Shown one piece after another: positions 36,642-48,133 of a stretch of DNA of 64,000 bases. A model generated the notes under the pieces. It worked only from the letters and a program-made list of their open reading frames with translations. It was not told the DNA's origin and made no database searches. The stretch is from Siphonodentalium dalli (taxonomy: Eukaryota; Mollusca; Scaphopoda; Gadilida; Siphonodentaliidae). Location of the stretch: positions 21,766,991 to 21,830,990 of the forward strand of contig CP136061.1 of assembly GCA_032622095.1 (NCBI GenBank). Reading direction: 5' to 3'. Within the stretch, counting starts at the first letter, position 1. The number at the start of each line of letters is the position of its first letter. Position numbers and translations under genes: made by a program.

Positions 36642-37010
36642 CCGTATATGCTATGTGTAATGAGTACCATATATGCTATGTGTTACCGGACATGAGTACT
36701 GTATATGCTATGTGTTACCGGACATGAGTACCGTAAATACTATGTGTTACTTGGCATGAGTACCGTATATGCTGTTTTAACGGACATGAGTATTGTATAT
36801 GCTATGTGTTACCGGACATGAGTACCGTATATGCTGTTTTACCGGACATGAGTACCGTATATGCTATTTGTTACCAGGCATGAGTACCGTATATGCTGTT
36901 TTAACGGACATGAGTATTGTATATGCTATGTGTTACCGGACATGAGCACCGTATATGCTATGTGTTACCAGACATGAGTACCGTATATGCTATGTGTTAT
37001 GGGACAATTC
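36642..37010 (+). repeat. Minisatellite, ~32 bp units
   Basis: About 11 units of gagtaccgtatatgctatgt followed by gttaccggacat, with shorter units reading tatgctgttttaacggacat. Confidence 0.9.
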
Positions 37011-37378
37011 AGGTATCTAATAAAATAAAATTATTAGACAGAACTTGAAATAAGGTAGATTTTGTCTAATTGGGTTCATACCACCTTCTCGCTAATGAAC
37101 AACTATATATGTATATTTTTATGAGTGTGCCAGATATGACTTTTCATTAATTATAATGAGCCCCAGTAATTGGTAAACACCAACACAAATAGAACACTGA
37201 AAAAACTCAAGACTCACCAAGATTTGTTTCTGTAACCATTGGGTGCGTACTATGTACTATTCGAAAGTCGTTGCATTTTGTTTATTTGAAGAAAGAACTC
37301 AATTTTGTTTGCCACAAGCCTAATATCGACTACGTTTAGATGCATTGAAAACACCATTATCTCTTGAAATGATTGTAG

Positions 37379-37490
37379 TTTTGCTGGTAACGGTGTACTG
37401 ATCTGCTCCATTGATAACATGCCAGCTCAGATTCCAAGGGAGGCAACTGATTTCTTTGGAGTGCTGCTGTTTCCATACATTGAACAGATG
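37379..37490 (+). CDS. AASS: AASS exon 7 (end of LKR domain)
   Basis: 112 bases, phase 2 to 0. After completing Ser it reads FAGNGVLICSIDNMPAQIPR and ends FFGVLLFPYIEQM. Compare the vertebrate segment G.GILMCSIDNLPAQLP.EAT. Acceptor gattgtag, donor ATG|GTAAGA. The pyrimidine tract before the acceptor is weak. Confidence 0.94.
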
Positions 37491-38051
37491 GTAAGAATTA
37501 GTTTCAAAACATGACAGAGTTATTAACCGTTTTCGACTTAAAAATTTCAACATTTTTTATAATTTTCTGTATGAGGGTACCTTCATGGTGTAATCAACTC
37601 CTCCTACAGTTTTGATCGTAGATATTTGAAACTCAAGAGTATTGTTACCGACATATTGGAGATGTGCAACATGTATATAGATGACGGAAATTTTTTTTTT
37701 TTTACGGAGTTATTAACCCTTTTTGACTTAGAAAAATTTCAACATTTTTTTTAATTTCTTCATCAAAGGGGCATCGACTTGCCATGTTGTCGGGGGACAC
37801 TGTGGTTGGCTGACCTTTTATTTGTTTTATAAATTTGAGATTGTTTCGTTTGTGCCAGTTTGTTTGTAGACCATGGGCAGAAAATCTAGATCTGTAGTTG
37901 CTCTGAATCATTTACAGTACCACATAATTTTGATGATTGAAATGAAATGCAAAATATAACTTTTCGGGACATTCAGTTTCAGAATTCAGATGAATACAAT
38001 AGCACCGTTTTTATACGTCGGGGCCTGTACATTGTGTTCAAAGTTGTATTT

Positions 38052-39225
38052 TTAGTCGAGTTTTTTTCCAAAACTCGACTTATAGTTTGATGAGGGACAG
38101 TGGGCGGCGGGCGGGCGGGCGGGCGGGCGGGCGGGCGGGCGGGCGGGCGGGCGGGCGGGCGGCGTGTTTTGCTTATAACTCAACCGTTTATTGACGGATT
38201 AAAAATTTGGTGTGTGAGTACATATCCATGCACGTAAGCTGCAGACAAAAAATCGGGTTCGTCCGCACATTTATTACAGAGTTATGGCCCTTTGAATTTT
38301 CAGCTCGTTAGCGCGATAACTTCAACAAACGTTATCCGATTTGATTGAAATTTGGTATTATAGAGTTATGGCCCTTAATTAGTCATTTTTCACGAATTTC
38401 AGCTCGTTAGCGCGATAACTTCAACAAACGTTATCCGATTTGATTGAAATTTGGTACATAGGTGTCTCCCAAGAATATCTCGCTCGTTATCGCGATAACT
38501 TCAACAAACGTTATCCGATTTGATTGAAATTTGGTTTATAGGTGTCTCCTAAGAATATCTCGGTCGAGTTCGAAAACCGGCCAGGTCCGATAAAATTTGA
38601 TAGAGTTATGGCCCTTAATTAGTCATTTTTTTCACAAATTTTGAGCTCGTTAGCGCGATAATTTAACAAACATCATCCTATTTGATTGAAATTTTGATAT
38701 ATAGGTGTCTCCCAAGAATACCTCGGATGAGTTAGAAAACCGGCCCGGTCCGATAAAATTTGATAGAGTTATGGTCCTTAAGTAGTCATTTTGTACGAAT
38801 TTTGAGCTCGTTAGCGCGATAACTTCAACAAACGTCATCCGATTCAACTAAAATTTGGTATATAAGTGTCTTCCAATAATATCCTAGACGAGTTCGAAAA
38901 CCAGCCTGGCCCAATAAAATTTGATAGAGTTATGGCCCCTAATTAGTCATTTTTCGTGAATTTTTAGCTCGTTAGCGCGATAACTTCAACAAACGTCCTC
39001 CGATTTGTTTAAAATTTGGAATAGACATACTTGCCAAGAATATTTCGGACGAATTCGAAAACCAGCCTGGCCCGATTAAATTTGATGGAGTTATGGCCCT
39101 TAATTAGTCATTTTTCGATTTTACCTATTAATTAGTCTACCGATACTGATGCACACCAATTGGCGGTAGCCACCGGCGGTAAGCCACCGAAAACGAGACA
39201 CAGCATCTCTGATGCCACCTCTTGT
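38052..39225 (+). repeat. (GGGC)n followed by ~160 bp tandem array
   Basis: An arm pair tagtcgagttttt / aaaactcgactta precedes a pure (gggc)n tract (38101-38162). Then come about six diverged units with tcgttagcgcgataacttca, caaacgttatccgatttgat, tataggtgtctcccaagaat and gagttatggcccttaattag. It closes with ccaccggcggtaagccacc. Architecture resembles the other arrays: simple-sequence start, then tandem units. Confidence 0.85.
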
Positions 39226-39606
39226 TTATGACTTGAATGGGTCTTTCTCAGACATATAATGCTTGTAGAAAGGTAATTCAGGTATTTATCAATCTATTTC
39301 GATACGGGGAAAAATTGAAAAGCAAATATTATTTGGTGTATTTTGGAGCACAAACTGCCATCTGGCATAAAAGCATACCATGTGAATATTTCTGACCAAA
39401 CTTGATAATAGATAGCACTGAAAAACATTCTACCTTTCTTGTACCTAATTTGTCGTGCAATCTTCATGGAAAAATGACCAGGTGAATTAAATAATTAGGT
39501 ATCCCGATGCATATAAAGTCTGTAGCTAAAGTATTTAACCTTTTTATAGGTCTATTTTGATTCCCAAACAAGACAGGATTATGTGACAAAAGCAAGAATT
39601 ATTAGG

Positions 39607-39825
39607 TACAGTAATGTCCTAAATAATTGACTCCTTAACCACAGGAGATTTATGGCTAATTTTTCAGGATTTAGTCGGAAATATGGCTTGTTGCCATTCA
39701 TCGGAAATGGTGAAAAGTGAGAGCTTTCCGATGAATGGCAACAAGCCATATTTCCGACTAAATCCTGAAAAGTTATCCATAATTCTGCTGCGGTTAAGGA
39801 GTCGATTATTTAGGGTATTACTGTA
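39607..39825. mobile_element. Mariner-like palindromic MITE
   Basis: Full-length, TA at both ends, with a small insertion (ggtgaaaa) at the centre. Confidence 0.9.
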
Positions 39826-39874
39826 TAATCTGAGACTTCAAATTACTGTCAGTGATCCAGCTAAATGCGCTTAG

Positions 39875-40114
39875 CCCTTTCATGATGGGAGCTGCGCTGG
39901 TGTAGCATTAGAGATCATGTGCCAGTGCATATGCGAGTCTTGGGAGCCTCCCATATATAAGAGAATGCACTGGCTTACAAGGTCAAGTTAAATAATGTTA
40001 GACCAATGTATCCTCTTATATATGCGAGGCTCCCTATTGGAGACTCGCATATATAAGAGAATGCATTGACACAGGGTTTTCGCAAAATTACAGGAAGCTT
40101 CAGTCACGGAAGGG
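39875..40114. mobile_element. TTAA element, CCCTTTCATGA ends
   Basis: Left flank TTAG (39871-39874), right flank TTAA (40115-40118). The body has two copies of the cttatatatgcgag hairpin type. The right end tcacggaaggg mirrors the left end ccctttcatga. Confidence 0.8.
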
Positions 40115-40118
40115 TTAA

Positions 40119-40447
40119 CCTCTTCGCTGCTAAATAACGTTATGACGTCGTGTGCTGGGCTGTTGACGTTATTGCCATTTTCCAATGGGAAACTATAACG
40201 GGAATACCACAAGAACTATAAAACTGACTCGGTTGAAAGGCTATTATCGTTCACAATCGTTGAACATCATACACTGTTAGAAACTTGGAGATACAGTTAT
40301 TCCGATGCACCAATCTCTGAGTTCCAGTTATGTTTAATGGCCTACTTCTAGTGTGCTGAATTAGGTCCGTAGTACCTACGGACCATATAGCACACGGCAT
40401 GCACTTTTACGTCCGTAATAGTTACGGACGTCATAGCAGCGAAGAGG
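40119..40447. mobile_element. TTAA element, CCTCTTCGCTGCT ends
   Basis: Shares the TTAA at 40115-40118 with the previous element; closing TTAA at 40448-40451. TIR cctcttcgctgcta and its mirror. Contains palindromes gtccgtagtacctacggac and cgtccgtaatagttacggacg. Confidence 0.88.
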
Positions 40448-40516
40448 TTAATTTCCTGTATGGCTAGAATTATGACTAGCGTCAAGATTCTTTTCTGATA
40501 TATTATGAATTTTCAG

Positions 40517-40576
40517 TTACTTTGTGATGCCAACGTTCCATTCCAAGATCTGGAAGTTGATCCTGTAGTGAAAAAT
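40517..40576 (+). CDS. AASS: AASS exon 8 (LKR/SDH linker)
   Basis: 60 bases, 20 codons, phase 0 to 0: LLCDANVPFQDLEVDPVVKN. It fits the linker region of the animal enzyme (ILSDA... then S.VVRDAV). Acceptor ttttcag, donor AAT|GTAAGT. The exon is short but is supported by phase on both sides and by its place in the order. Confidence 0.9.
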
Positions 40577-41850
40577 GTAAGTATATATTTAACTCTACTT
40601 AGATAAGATGTAATAACGCCACACAAAGTCATTTTCCATTTTCTCAGACCCACGTTCATGGTCCCGGAAACTCGCGTGTGCAACCTTACTGTTCGTGTTT
40701 AATCTGTCTGAGAAAGTTACAACATAATTGTGATACATCTTTATACAAAGACGCACGGAATTTAGATCGAACAGACCAGTTTACTAGTTCAGATTTCCTA
40801 TTCATTACTCTAACTGGTAACTATGTTCAAACATTTGTTAAACATGTGATGCATTTCGATTGTAATCTCAGTAAAAATGTGTCGGTCATACTTGACTGGG
40901 CGATTTTTTATGAAATAAATCATATTAGTTAATAACATCTTTTGGGGAAATAATGGCCACAGGCGACTGAAATTAAACCAGATATCCAATGCAGAGTTGG
41001 AATGCGTTGTTGTCGTGTGCCCCATAAATAAAAAAATAGATAGATGGCCTGATAGACGGGGAAACTGACTTTGAATGGCCTAACTAGGGGATTAATGCTT
41101 ATTTAGTAGCACTACGGGGCCAATAATGGTTCAATCCCACTGTATTAAAGTTGAATCTTTCCTTTTATGTCAAATTTAATTAAATTGAAATTATTTGCTT
41201 TATTTTTTTACGACAAAGTCTAAAGTTTGCAATCAATGTAAACAACATAGATCAGTTTCTGAGATTGAATTATGCTGTGTTACTATTTCCCTTCCATATT
41301 TTCCTACACAGATGTCTCTTAAAGGGACACTTTATATCCTTTCAAGGATAAACATGCCTATAGTAGTATGACTTTTCACGTTGGTGTAAACAATATTTAT
41401 TTCAAAAAAATCAAACATTTGACATAAACATAATATACATGTAGAATATATAGATTTATGAAGAGGATTGGACAACAAGCAAAATGCTTTTTTAAAGTCT
41501 TCTCCTCGTGGAATAAATGTTACCTCAAGTGACAAAAATATCACTTGGGGTAAAGCAGACGGGATATATACTTTTGATTGATTGGAATATTATTTAGGAT
41601 TGAGATACGGTATAACATTGTAATACGGAAGTTAAGGATGAGAAAGGGAATGAAAGAGAATGAGAGAGAGAGGGGAGAGTGTGTGAGAGAGAGAGAGAGA
41701 GGTTTGACACAACATACATTCGATACAAAATAACACAAAAAACATCCGTTCAGTGGGGAAATCACTTGCACTAATGAAGGTCATTAGGTCACGACCACAG
41801 AGGAGAAAAAGCACTTTTCACCTTGGGATACCTTTGAATATATATTCCAG
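40577..41850 (+). other. Intron 8, mostly unique
   Basis: No gene recognised. A single arm of the gattaaacaacaag family lies at about 41389-41484 and a purine-rich (GA)n patch at 41640-41702. An 84-residue open frame at 40678-40932 has no recognised similarity. Confidence 0.55.
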
Positions 41851-41927
41851 GCGATCATCACTGCCAATGGAAAACTTACACCAAACTTTGAGTACATTAC
41901 TGATATGCGAAAAGCAAGGGAAGTGAG
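41851..41927 (+). CDS. AASS: AASS exon 9 (linker / start of SDH)
   Basis: 77 bases, phase 0 to 2: AIITANGKLTPNFEYITDMR then KAREV and two bases. It matches the AVITSNG.L...Y.YI..LRE segment that precedes the SDH domain. Acceptor atatattccag, donor GAG|GTAGGT. Confidence 0.93.
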
Positions 41928-42101
41928 GTAGGTAATGTTATGCATTATCAAATTATTTGGCAATTAAGATATCAAAAGCTCAAGGTCGGGAACCTATGTC
42001 ATTTTTTTCAAAAATGGTGACAAGTTGTCACACATGGTAATTTCAACATTTGTTTTTTCCATATTTTTCAAAGATATCTACAATTCATCAGACCAATGAG
42101 C

Positions 42102-42318
42102 TACAGTAATGCTCTAATTAATCGACCTCTTAACCACAGCAGAATTATGGGTAACTTTTCAGGATTTAGTCGGAAATATGGCTTGTTGCCATTCATTGGA
42201 AAGCTCTCGCCGAGAGCTTTCTGATGAATGGCAACAAGCCATATTTCCAACTAAATCCTGAAAAGTTACCCATAATTCTGCTGTGGTTAAAAAGTCGATT
42301 ACTTAGAGCATTACTGTA
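42102..42318. mobile_element. Mariner-like palindromic MITE
   Basis: Full-length, TA flanks, TIR variant cagtaatgctctaattaatc mirrored by gattacttagagcattactg. Confidence 0.9.
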
Positions 42319-42715
42319 TTTAATATTATGTGATGAGCAAAGACAGGAATAGGATGAATCCTCACATAAACATGTTGAAACAGTCTCAAATAACATAAAG
42401 AATTTACTTAAGATCATTTATTGTGCTCTATTTGTCCATTACAAAGACATTTCGGACAAATAATGTTGAACTTTTTAAAGAGGTGGAGATGACTTTCAAA
42501 TTACCTGCCCGAAATAGCATGCATGCTAAAATTAGATTTCTAGATTTTCCCAGTGACAGTGGGTTTGCTAAAATTAAGAGGCGGACAATCATGTTAGTGA
42601 ATGTCAAACAACCAATCACAAGCGTGGATCAGGCTTAGATAGTCACGTGAGATAAAATATTCATTATTATTGCACACAGGTTGATGATGAATGAGTCTAA
42701 TATAAAACTTTTCAG

Positions 42716-42840
42716 ATCGGTTCACAAAACAGGGAAGCTGGAGCCAGGCAAGAAGGGTGTTCTAATTTTAGGTGCTGGATATGTCAGTTTACCAGTGGTG
42801 GAGTACCTATCCAGACATCCTAACATCTGTGTCACGGTTG
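42716..42840 (+). CDS. AASS: AASS exon 10 (SDH NAD-binding motif)
   Basis: 125 bases, phase 2 to 1. It reads SVHKTGKLEPGKKGVLILGA followed by GYVSLPVVEYLSRHPN. GVLILGAGYVSLPVVEYL is the Rossmann dinucleotide-binding start of saccharopine dehydrogenase (GxGxxxxPVxxxL). Acceptor ttttcag, donor TTG|GTAAGG. Confidence 0.96.
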
Positions 42841-42934
42841 GTAAGGAAACTAAAATAATAATCACGGTCTCATGTAATGCTCAACCAATTAATTTCTCTG
42901 AGACACTTTTCAACAAAAAATTTGGAGGTCTATT

Positions 42935-43560
42935 ATAATCAGCATGTCCATCCGTGCTTGGGTCCATCCTCTGTCTATCATTTTTCGCATGATAACTTGA
43001 GCAATATTCAACAGAAATTCTCTATATTTGGTACGTGGTTCCCATTTGAGATGACACAGCCCAAGTTTGAATGTGGTCACTGTCCGATGATTTTTTGACT
43101 AAGTTATGTCCCGTTTTAGAATTATAAATCACTGTTTTTGTGTTGTCCACATGGTAACTTGAACAATATTCAAGAGAAATCTTGATATTTGGTCTGTGGT
43201 TCACATTTTAGAAGATTCAGGCCAAGTTCAAATTTGGTCAAGGTCCAATAATTTTTGATGGAGTTACATATGCCCATTTTTCAACTTAGAAATCTCTGTT
43301 TTCGGGTTTTCCGCATAGTAACTAACTTTAGTTATATTCAACAGAATTTCTTGACATTTGGCACGTGGTTCTCTCATTTGAGAAAAGTTTTATTTTATTC
43401 CATTTAGAAAAAACATTTGTGTTTTCTCAATGATAAATTGAGCATTCTTCAAAAGAATCTCTTGATACTTGGTATGTGGCTCACCTTTGAGAACATGCAG
43501 GTCATCGTCTAGTTTGAGTCCAATTTGGCCAGAATTTGAATTATTTGTTCTTTAAAAAAG
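42935..43560 (+). repeat. Degenerate tandem array, ~120-130 bp units
   Basis: About four or five diverged units with tcgcatgataacttgagcaa, tattcaacagaaattct, atatttggtacgtggttccc and caagtttgaatgtggtc. This is another 'gaaatttggt' type array in the intron after exon 10. Confidence 0.75.
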
Positions 43561-43664
43561 CTAACGTCCCAAAAAGTCACATACTTTTATAACTGAAAAT
43601 AAATATTTTATAATGTTTTCTTGAAGAAGGGAATATTCATATAATAGTACATGTATGATATAGA

Positions 43665-44554
43665 CAGGGACCAGCCTAGACCAGATTTTCAGGGCGAAAT
43701 GACCTCGCCCTACTATAAAAAATAAGGCGAAGTGGCCGTTCTATAGGGCGAAGTGAGTCTACAAAATTTACATTGATCAGTACTACGACAGGAGTCGCTA
43801 TAGAACGAAAATAGGAGAGATGTAATATGTCAATTAAACTTATGAAACAATGGTTGAAATATGGAGTCTTTATGTTCACTTCACGACCCTAATAACTATT
43901 AATAATACCCAAACATAATTGTGAGAGGATAGCAGCATTTTATATCGTAATTGTGGGAGAATGACAGGATTTTATTTCATATTTTTCGGGTTTTTAAAAA
44001 TGCCAACAATATTTATCAAACTGAAACGAAACGAAATCATGAAAACTTTTACTGCGCTCTATTAGTAATCCCGTTTGAAATTTAATATGCTTCACAAATG
44101 AATTTGTTTTAAAATTTCTTCCACCAAACTCCATAGAGGGAGTGATGAACTGACACATTGTGAGAGCTGTGAGTTGTAATCTTCATTGTAAGGTGTGGTA
44201 ATCACGGTAATCTAAAAATCACAACAACCGGATTAACACTTGAGGCCCGATGATGTTTTCACAGCTGCCAGTAATCAGACTCCGTTGTCAACATGCTTCC
44301 AGATTGGAGCAATACAGGTGTTAATTGTTTTATAACACCCTGATAGTGGAGTATTGTGTGCAATCATAGTTGACAGTTGTAAACCAAGTAATTATCATAA
44401 ATTAATTGGGGCATTCTGCCGATTTTCGTCAGTCAACTTTGGAATTTTGAGGGCGACTTGAACTTCGCCCGACCTCAAAAATAAGGCGAAGCGGACGGCG
44501 CTAGGGCGACTTCTTCGCCCACGTCGCCCACGTCGCCCTCTCGGCTGGTCCCTG
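43665..44554. mobile_element. hAT-like element, 890 bp, CAGGGACCAGCC ends
   Basis: CAGGGACCAGCCtaga at the left and GGCTGGTCCCTG at the right, flanked by a perfect 8 bp duplication GATATAGA (43657-43664, 44555-44562). Subterminal regions are rich in agggcgaagt / acttcgccc repeats. No transposase. The matching unoccupied sequence is at about 45958. Confidence 0.93.
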
Positions 44555-44642
44555 GATATAGATCCCAAAATTACTCTACTATAATATTGATCTAGTAGGT
44601 ACTAGTACATATACATGTAACATGTGCTATATGAACGATGCA

Positions 44643-44718
44643 AAAAAACATAGTAATTATAATGAAAATGAATTTATGACTGGAGTCATAAATTCATTTT
44701 CATTATAATTACCATGTT
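44643..44718. repeat. 76 bp palindrome
   Basis: taattataatgaaaatgaat plus ttatgactgg is mirrored by agtcataa and attcattttcattataatta. Near-perfect. Confidence 0.85.
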
Positions 44719-44852
44719 GTTTTCATCGTTCATAGAGTACACAGGTTGCACTAATCCATAGCTCAAATTCATTCATTTGTTGCGTATATTCTGTGGAGTA
44801 TAAAAGAGATGGTCCCATAAATGGCAGGATTTAGTGTATAGTATCTCTTTAA

Positions 44853-45292
44853 CCCTTTACCCAACAAAACGGCCAAAAACGCCCAAATAAAGCTTCAACA
44901 GCCTAAAATACCCTGTGCCAATGCATTCTCTTATATATGCGAGTCGACCATAGGTCGCCTCGCATATATAAGAGAATGCATTGGCCTAACAATTTTTTAT
45001 CATTTTTTTTAAATAAAAGTTTCTTACAATTTTTAGGACATAAAATAAAAAACATCCATTACCCTGCAGGGAGCCCCACACATATATAGAAGCATATAGA
45101 AGAGTGTCGTCTGCTCATGTTTGTCTGGGGCTCTGTATGGGTGAAATTATAAAATTGTTAAAGAATACAAGAAAAAATTATTAAAATTGTAAAAAATGCC
45201 AATGCATTCTCTTATATATGCGAGGCGACCTATGGTCGACTCGCATATATAAGAGAATGCATTGGCAAAGGGCCGTTCTGTTGGGTAAAGGG
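44853..45292. mobile_element. TTAA element, CCCTTTACCCAACA ends, two hairpins
   Basis: TTAA at 44849-44852 and 45293-45296; TIR CCCTTTACCCAACA and its mirror. It contains two copies of the gcattctcttatatatgcga hairpin in opposite orientation (44919-44989 and 45196-45268). Part of its interior (gttaaagaata, ttattaaaattgtaaaaaat) matches the CCCTTTCAGTGCC elements. Confidence 0.9.
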
Positions 45293-45460
45293 TTAAGCAG
45301 CCACAAACCTTGTTTTAATTAATAAAAACAATATGATTTCTGGTGACGCTGTGTAACAAATATTGTAAACAATAGCCACATAGGCGGCACTGACATTTTG
45401 GTTGCAGTCAGAAATCTGCCAAAATAACTAAATTCACACCTTGGGTGCATTCTGCAAATA

Positions 45461-45892
45461 TCAGACTAGGTCCAGGCTTGGACCATTCCAATGTATACCT
45501 TTATAATATCAGACTATGTCCAGGCTTGGACCATTCCAATGTATACCTTTATAATATCAGACTATGTCCAGGCTTGGACCATTCCAATGTATACCTTTAT
45601 AATATCAGACTATGTCCAGGCTTGGACCATTCCAATGTATACCTTTATAATATCAGACTATGTCCAGGCTTGGACCATTCCAATGTATACCTTTATAATA
45701 TCAGACTAGGTCCAGGCTTGGGCCATTCCAATGTATACCTTTATAATATCAGACTAGGTCCAGGCTTGGACCATTCCAATGTATACCTTTATAATATCAG
45801 ACTATGTCCAGGCTTGGACCATTCCAATGTATACCTTTATAATATCAGACTAGGTCCAGGCTTGGACCATTCCAATGTATACCTTTATAATT
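45461..45892 (+). repeat. 48 bp minisatellite, 9 units
   Basis: Nine almost identical units of atatcagactatgtccaggc followed by ttggaccattccaatgtata. Because 48 is a multiple of three, frames stay open with 16-residue repeats (NIRLCPGLDHSNVYLY). I see no gene context. Confidence 0.93.
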
Positions 45893-46015
45893 GAAAATAA
45901 ATATTTTAATGTTTTCTTGAAGCAGGGAATATTCACATAATAGTACATGTATGCTATAGATCCCAAAATTACTCAACTATAATATTGATCTAGTCGGTGC
46001 TAGTACATCTACTTC
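45893..46015 (+). repeat. Duplicate of the 890 bp hAT insertion site, unoccupied
   Basis: tgaaaataaatattttaatg through gtacatgtatgctataga to tcccaaaattactcaac matches 43592-43664 joined to 44563-44610, without the element and with one copy of the 8 bp site (gctataga). Confidence 0.9.
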
Positions 46016-46682
46016 AGATGCCAATTTAGACTTAGTTTGGATAGGCCTACTGAGTGAACTGAACAAATATTAAAACACCATTTGTCAATGTACGATGTAA
46101 TGACCATTGTTGTAAAATCAGGATTTTCTTATATAACACATGACCCGTAGGCTGCAGGGTTTTCACTTTATTATTTTGTTCATCATCACCCTCATCAACA
46201 AGATTCTAATTGGGCCCAGTTTTCCGTGTAAATAATAACAAAATTTTCACCCTTTCTTTTGGCAATTTGGCCATGTGTCTTTTGTGCTTTGAAGTTTAAC
46301 TAGTTCCATCTTTTTTTTTCCAGTTTAGGTAAATAAGAAATAAAACAATTCAATTTGGAAAAACCCCAATCTCTTAAAATTGATCGCAACAGTAAAAAAT
46401 GTAGACCGGAACACATGCGAAACAAACTTCTCAGTGAATTTTTTTACCACTCGTTGATGACCTTTATCCATGCTCTATTTATCATCATTTTTCAACAAAA
46501 ATCGCCCCTTCATACGCTTGTATTTTGTGCACAATTTCGTAATTTGGGCTCATCGTTTATCGGCTCTAATTTGGGGGAATTTAAAAACCTTTAACCTTTG
46601 CAGTCACATACATGTAGTGTTCACGTAAATCTGAGTTTGATCTCCACTATTGGTGCATGCCTAATTTAAAATTATATTTCAG

Positions 46683-46812
46683 TGTCGGAGTTCAAGAATG
46701 ATCTGGATAAGATAACGGCACATGTTCCGAGTGTCGATGGAATCATACTAGACTTTGAAAGGAACAATGACGAAGTGGAAAAGCTGGTGAGGCAGAATGA
46801 CGTAGTTGTCAG
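46683..46812 (+). CDS. AASS: AASS exon 11 (SDH domain)
   Basis: 130 bases, phase 1 to 2: SEFKNDLDKITAHVPSVDGI then ILDFERNNDEVEKLVRQNDV and VV. It is the least conserved part, but length, phase and the closing hydrophobic run match the animal segment leading into SLLP. Acceptor attatatttcag, donor AG|GTATGT. A palindromic MITE sits 13 nt inside the following intron. Confidence 0.9.
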
Positions 46813-46825
46813 GTATGTTTGCCAT

Positions 46826-46976
46826 CAAGCCTTGAAATAGTGTGTCTGTCATTAGCAGAATGAGGTCCCCAGAGGGTGAATTTAGTGATGCTAGCCCGCT
46901 ATGTGGGGTAGCATCACTAAATTCACCCTCTGGGGACCTCATTCTGCAAATGACAGACACCCTATTTCAAGGCTTG
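46826..46976. mobile_element. hAT-like MITE, 151 bp, next to exon 11 donor
   Basis: Complete near-perfect palindrome with TIR CAAGCCTTGAAATAGTGTG, flanked by the 8 bp duplication TTTGCCAT (46818-46825, 46977-46984). It starts 13 nt after the first intron base. Confidence 0.94.
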
Positions 46977-46984
46977 TTTGCCAT

Positions 46985-47727
46985 AGAGAATAATAGCTGA
47001 TTCAGCATCTTACATGAAATAGGGAAAATGTTTTTGAATCAATATGAACAGGGATCATGGAAAGGAGAATATTAAAAGCAATATTGATTTTTATCACATA
47101 ATTTGCACATAAAAGCAGTTTCATAACTATCGGTAAGACACACGTTTAATATCAGTGCTTGTGATGATGTCACGCCGTTCTATAAATGACTTGAGATCGC
47201 TGCGGCTTATTATTGTTGTTTTCGATGAATACTTTGCGTTTGTTTGATCATGTGATAAAAGGTATCTCACACTCCTATTTTATATGTAATTTATCAACCT
47301 TGTCCAAAACTAAATTGTATTTGAGCCCCGGTAAACCTCGGCTCAAATCGAATTTAGTGAACTTGGTTTATAAATTCGGTATAAAATAGAAACTCATGTG
47401 CAATCCTCTATATATGATATAGCTCATTATTCCCGAGGTATACTGAATTACGGTCCAATTGAGCAGATATCTCAGCCAATGGAAGTCCAATCTCATTGAA
47501 ATTTGGTTTGGATATTCATATTTACGAGAGTTTTCAAAGGAGTGTCAAACGGTGTTGTTCCATTGTTCCATCCTTGAGTAGTTCTTTGTTTATTTTGATA
47601 TTTTGTCAGTCTGCATAAATAGCTCAGCTATGAGTTCAATTGCTTTAAAATTTGGGTTCCATTTTTCCCAGTTTTCATCCATTTGCACAGAGAGTTATAT
47701 TATATAGTTCTAGCTTATAACTTTTTA
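46985..47727 (+). other. Intron 11, unique sequence
   Basis: AT-rich. Mirrored stretches around 47270-47400 (ctcctattttatatgtaatttatcaacctt / gtttataaattcggtataaaatag), with gagccccggtaaacctcggctc at the centre, suggest a small palindromic element. A fragment with tgaaatttggtttggatattc follows. Confidence 0.5.
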
Positions 47728-48052
47728 GTTCAACTTGATAAAGTCAAGTTTGAGCTATTGCTATGGGTTGCTATCTGCCATCTGTGTGTTGTCCGTGAAC
47801 AATAATGATGTTCAATAAAAAACATGGCTGACAGCAGCCATCTTGGATTTTACTCTTGCATGACTGAATTATTCAGCATGCCCTACAGCTAACATCTTTC
47901 ATCCAATTGATCCCAAACTTCATATGGCTTTTCAGGTTGACCTCTGGTGTCATTTAAACATTTAAACTTTCCGTATTCCTTATCGCGCCATTGACTGTAA
48001 TGTATGACCCTATCCCCTCTCCAAGTTGAGCTAAAGTGTCATTGTCACTTTC
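47728..48052 (+). mobile_element. Array-bearing element, single-unit copy
   Basis: Same left end (ttttagttcaacttgataaa, tttgagctattgctatgg) and right end (ccaagttgagctaaagtgtc) as 29289-31435, but with only about one unit (aacatggctgacagcagcca...). Confidence 0.85.
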
Positions 48053-48133
48053 ATTGCCACAGTTGTGCTGTTTGCCCATGTTTAAATTTAGCATCGTGTG
48101 GGTATGTCGACATCTGGTGTCAACACTGAGTTT

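Noticed and set aside
42681-42715. Extending exon 10 upstream to the ATGATGATG at 42681
   Set aside because: The frame happens to be open, but similarity starts after ttttcag at 42715 and the phase from exon 9 requires that acceptor.
45445-45894. 149-residue frame of 16-residue repeats (NIRLCPGLDHSNVYLY)
   Set aside because: 48 bp minisatellite; all units nearly identical at DNA level, with no sign of selection on protein or of splice sites.
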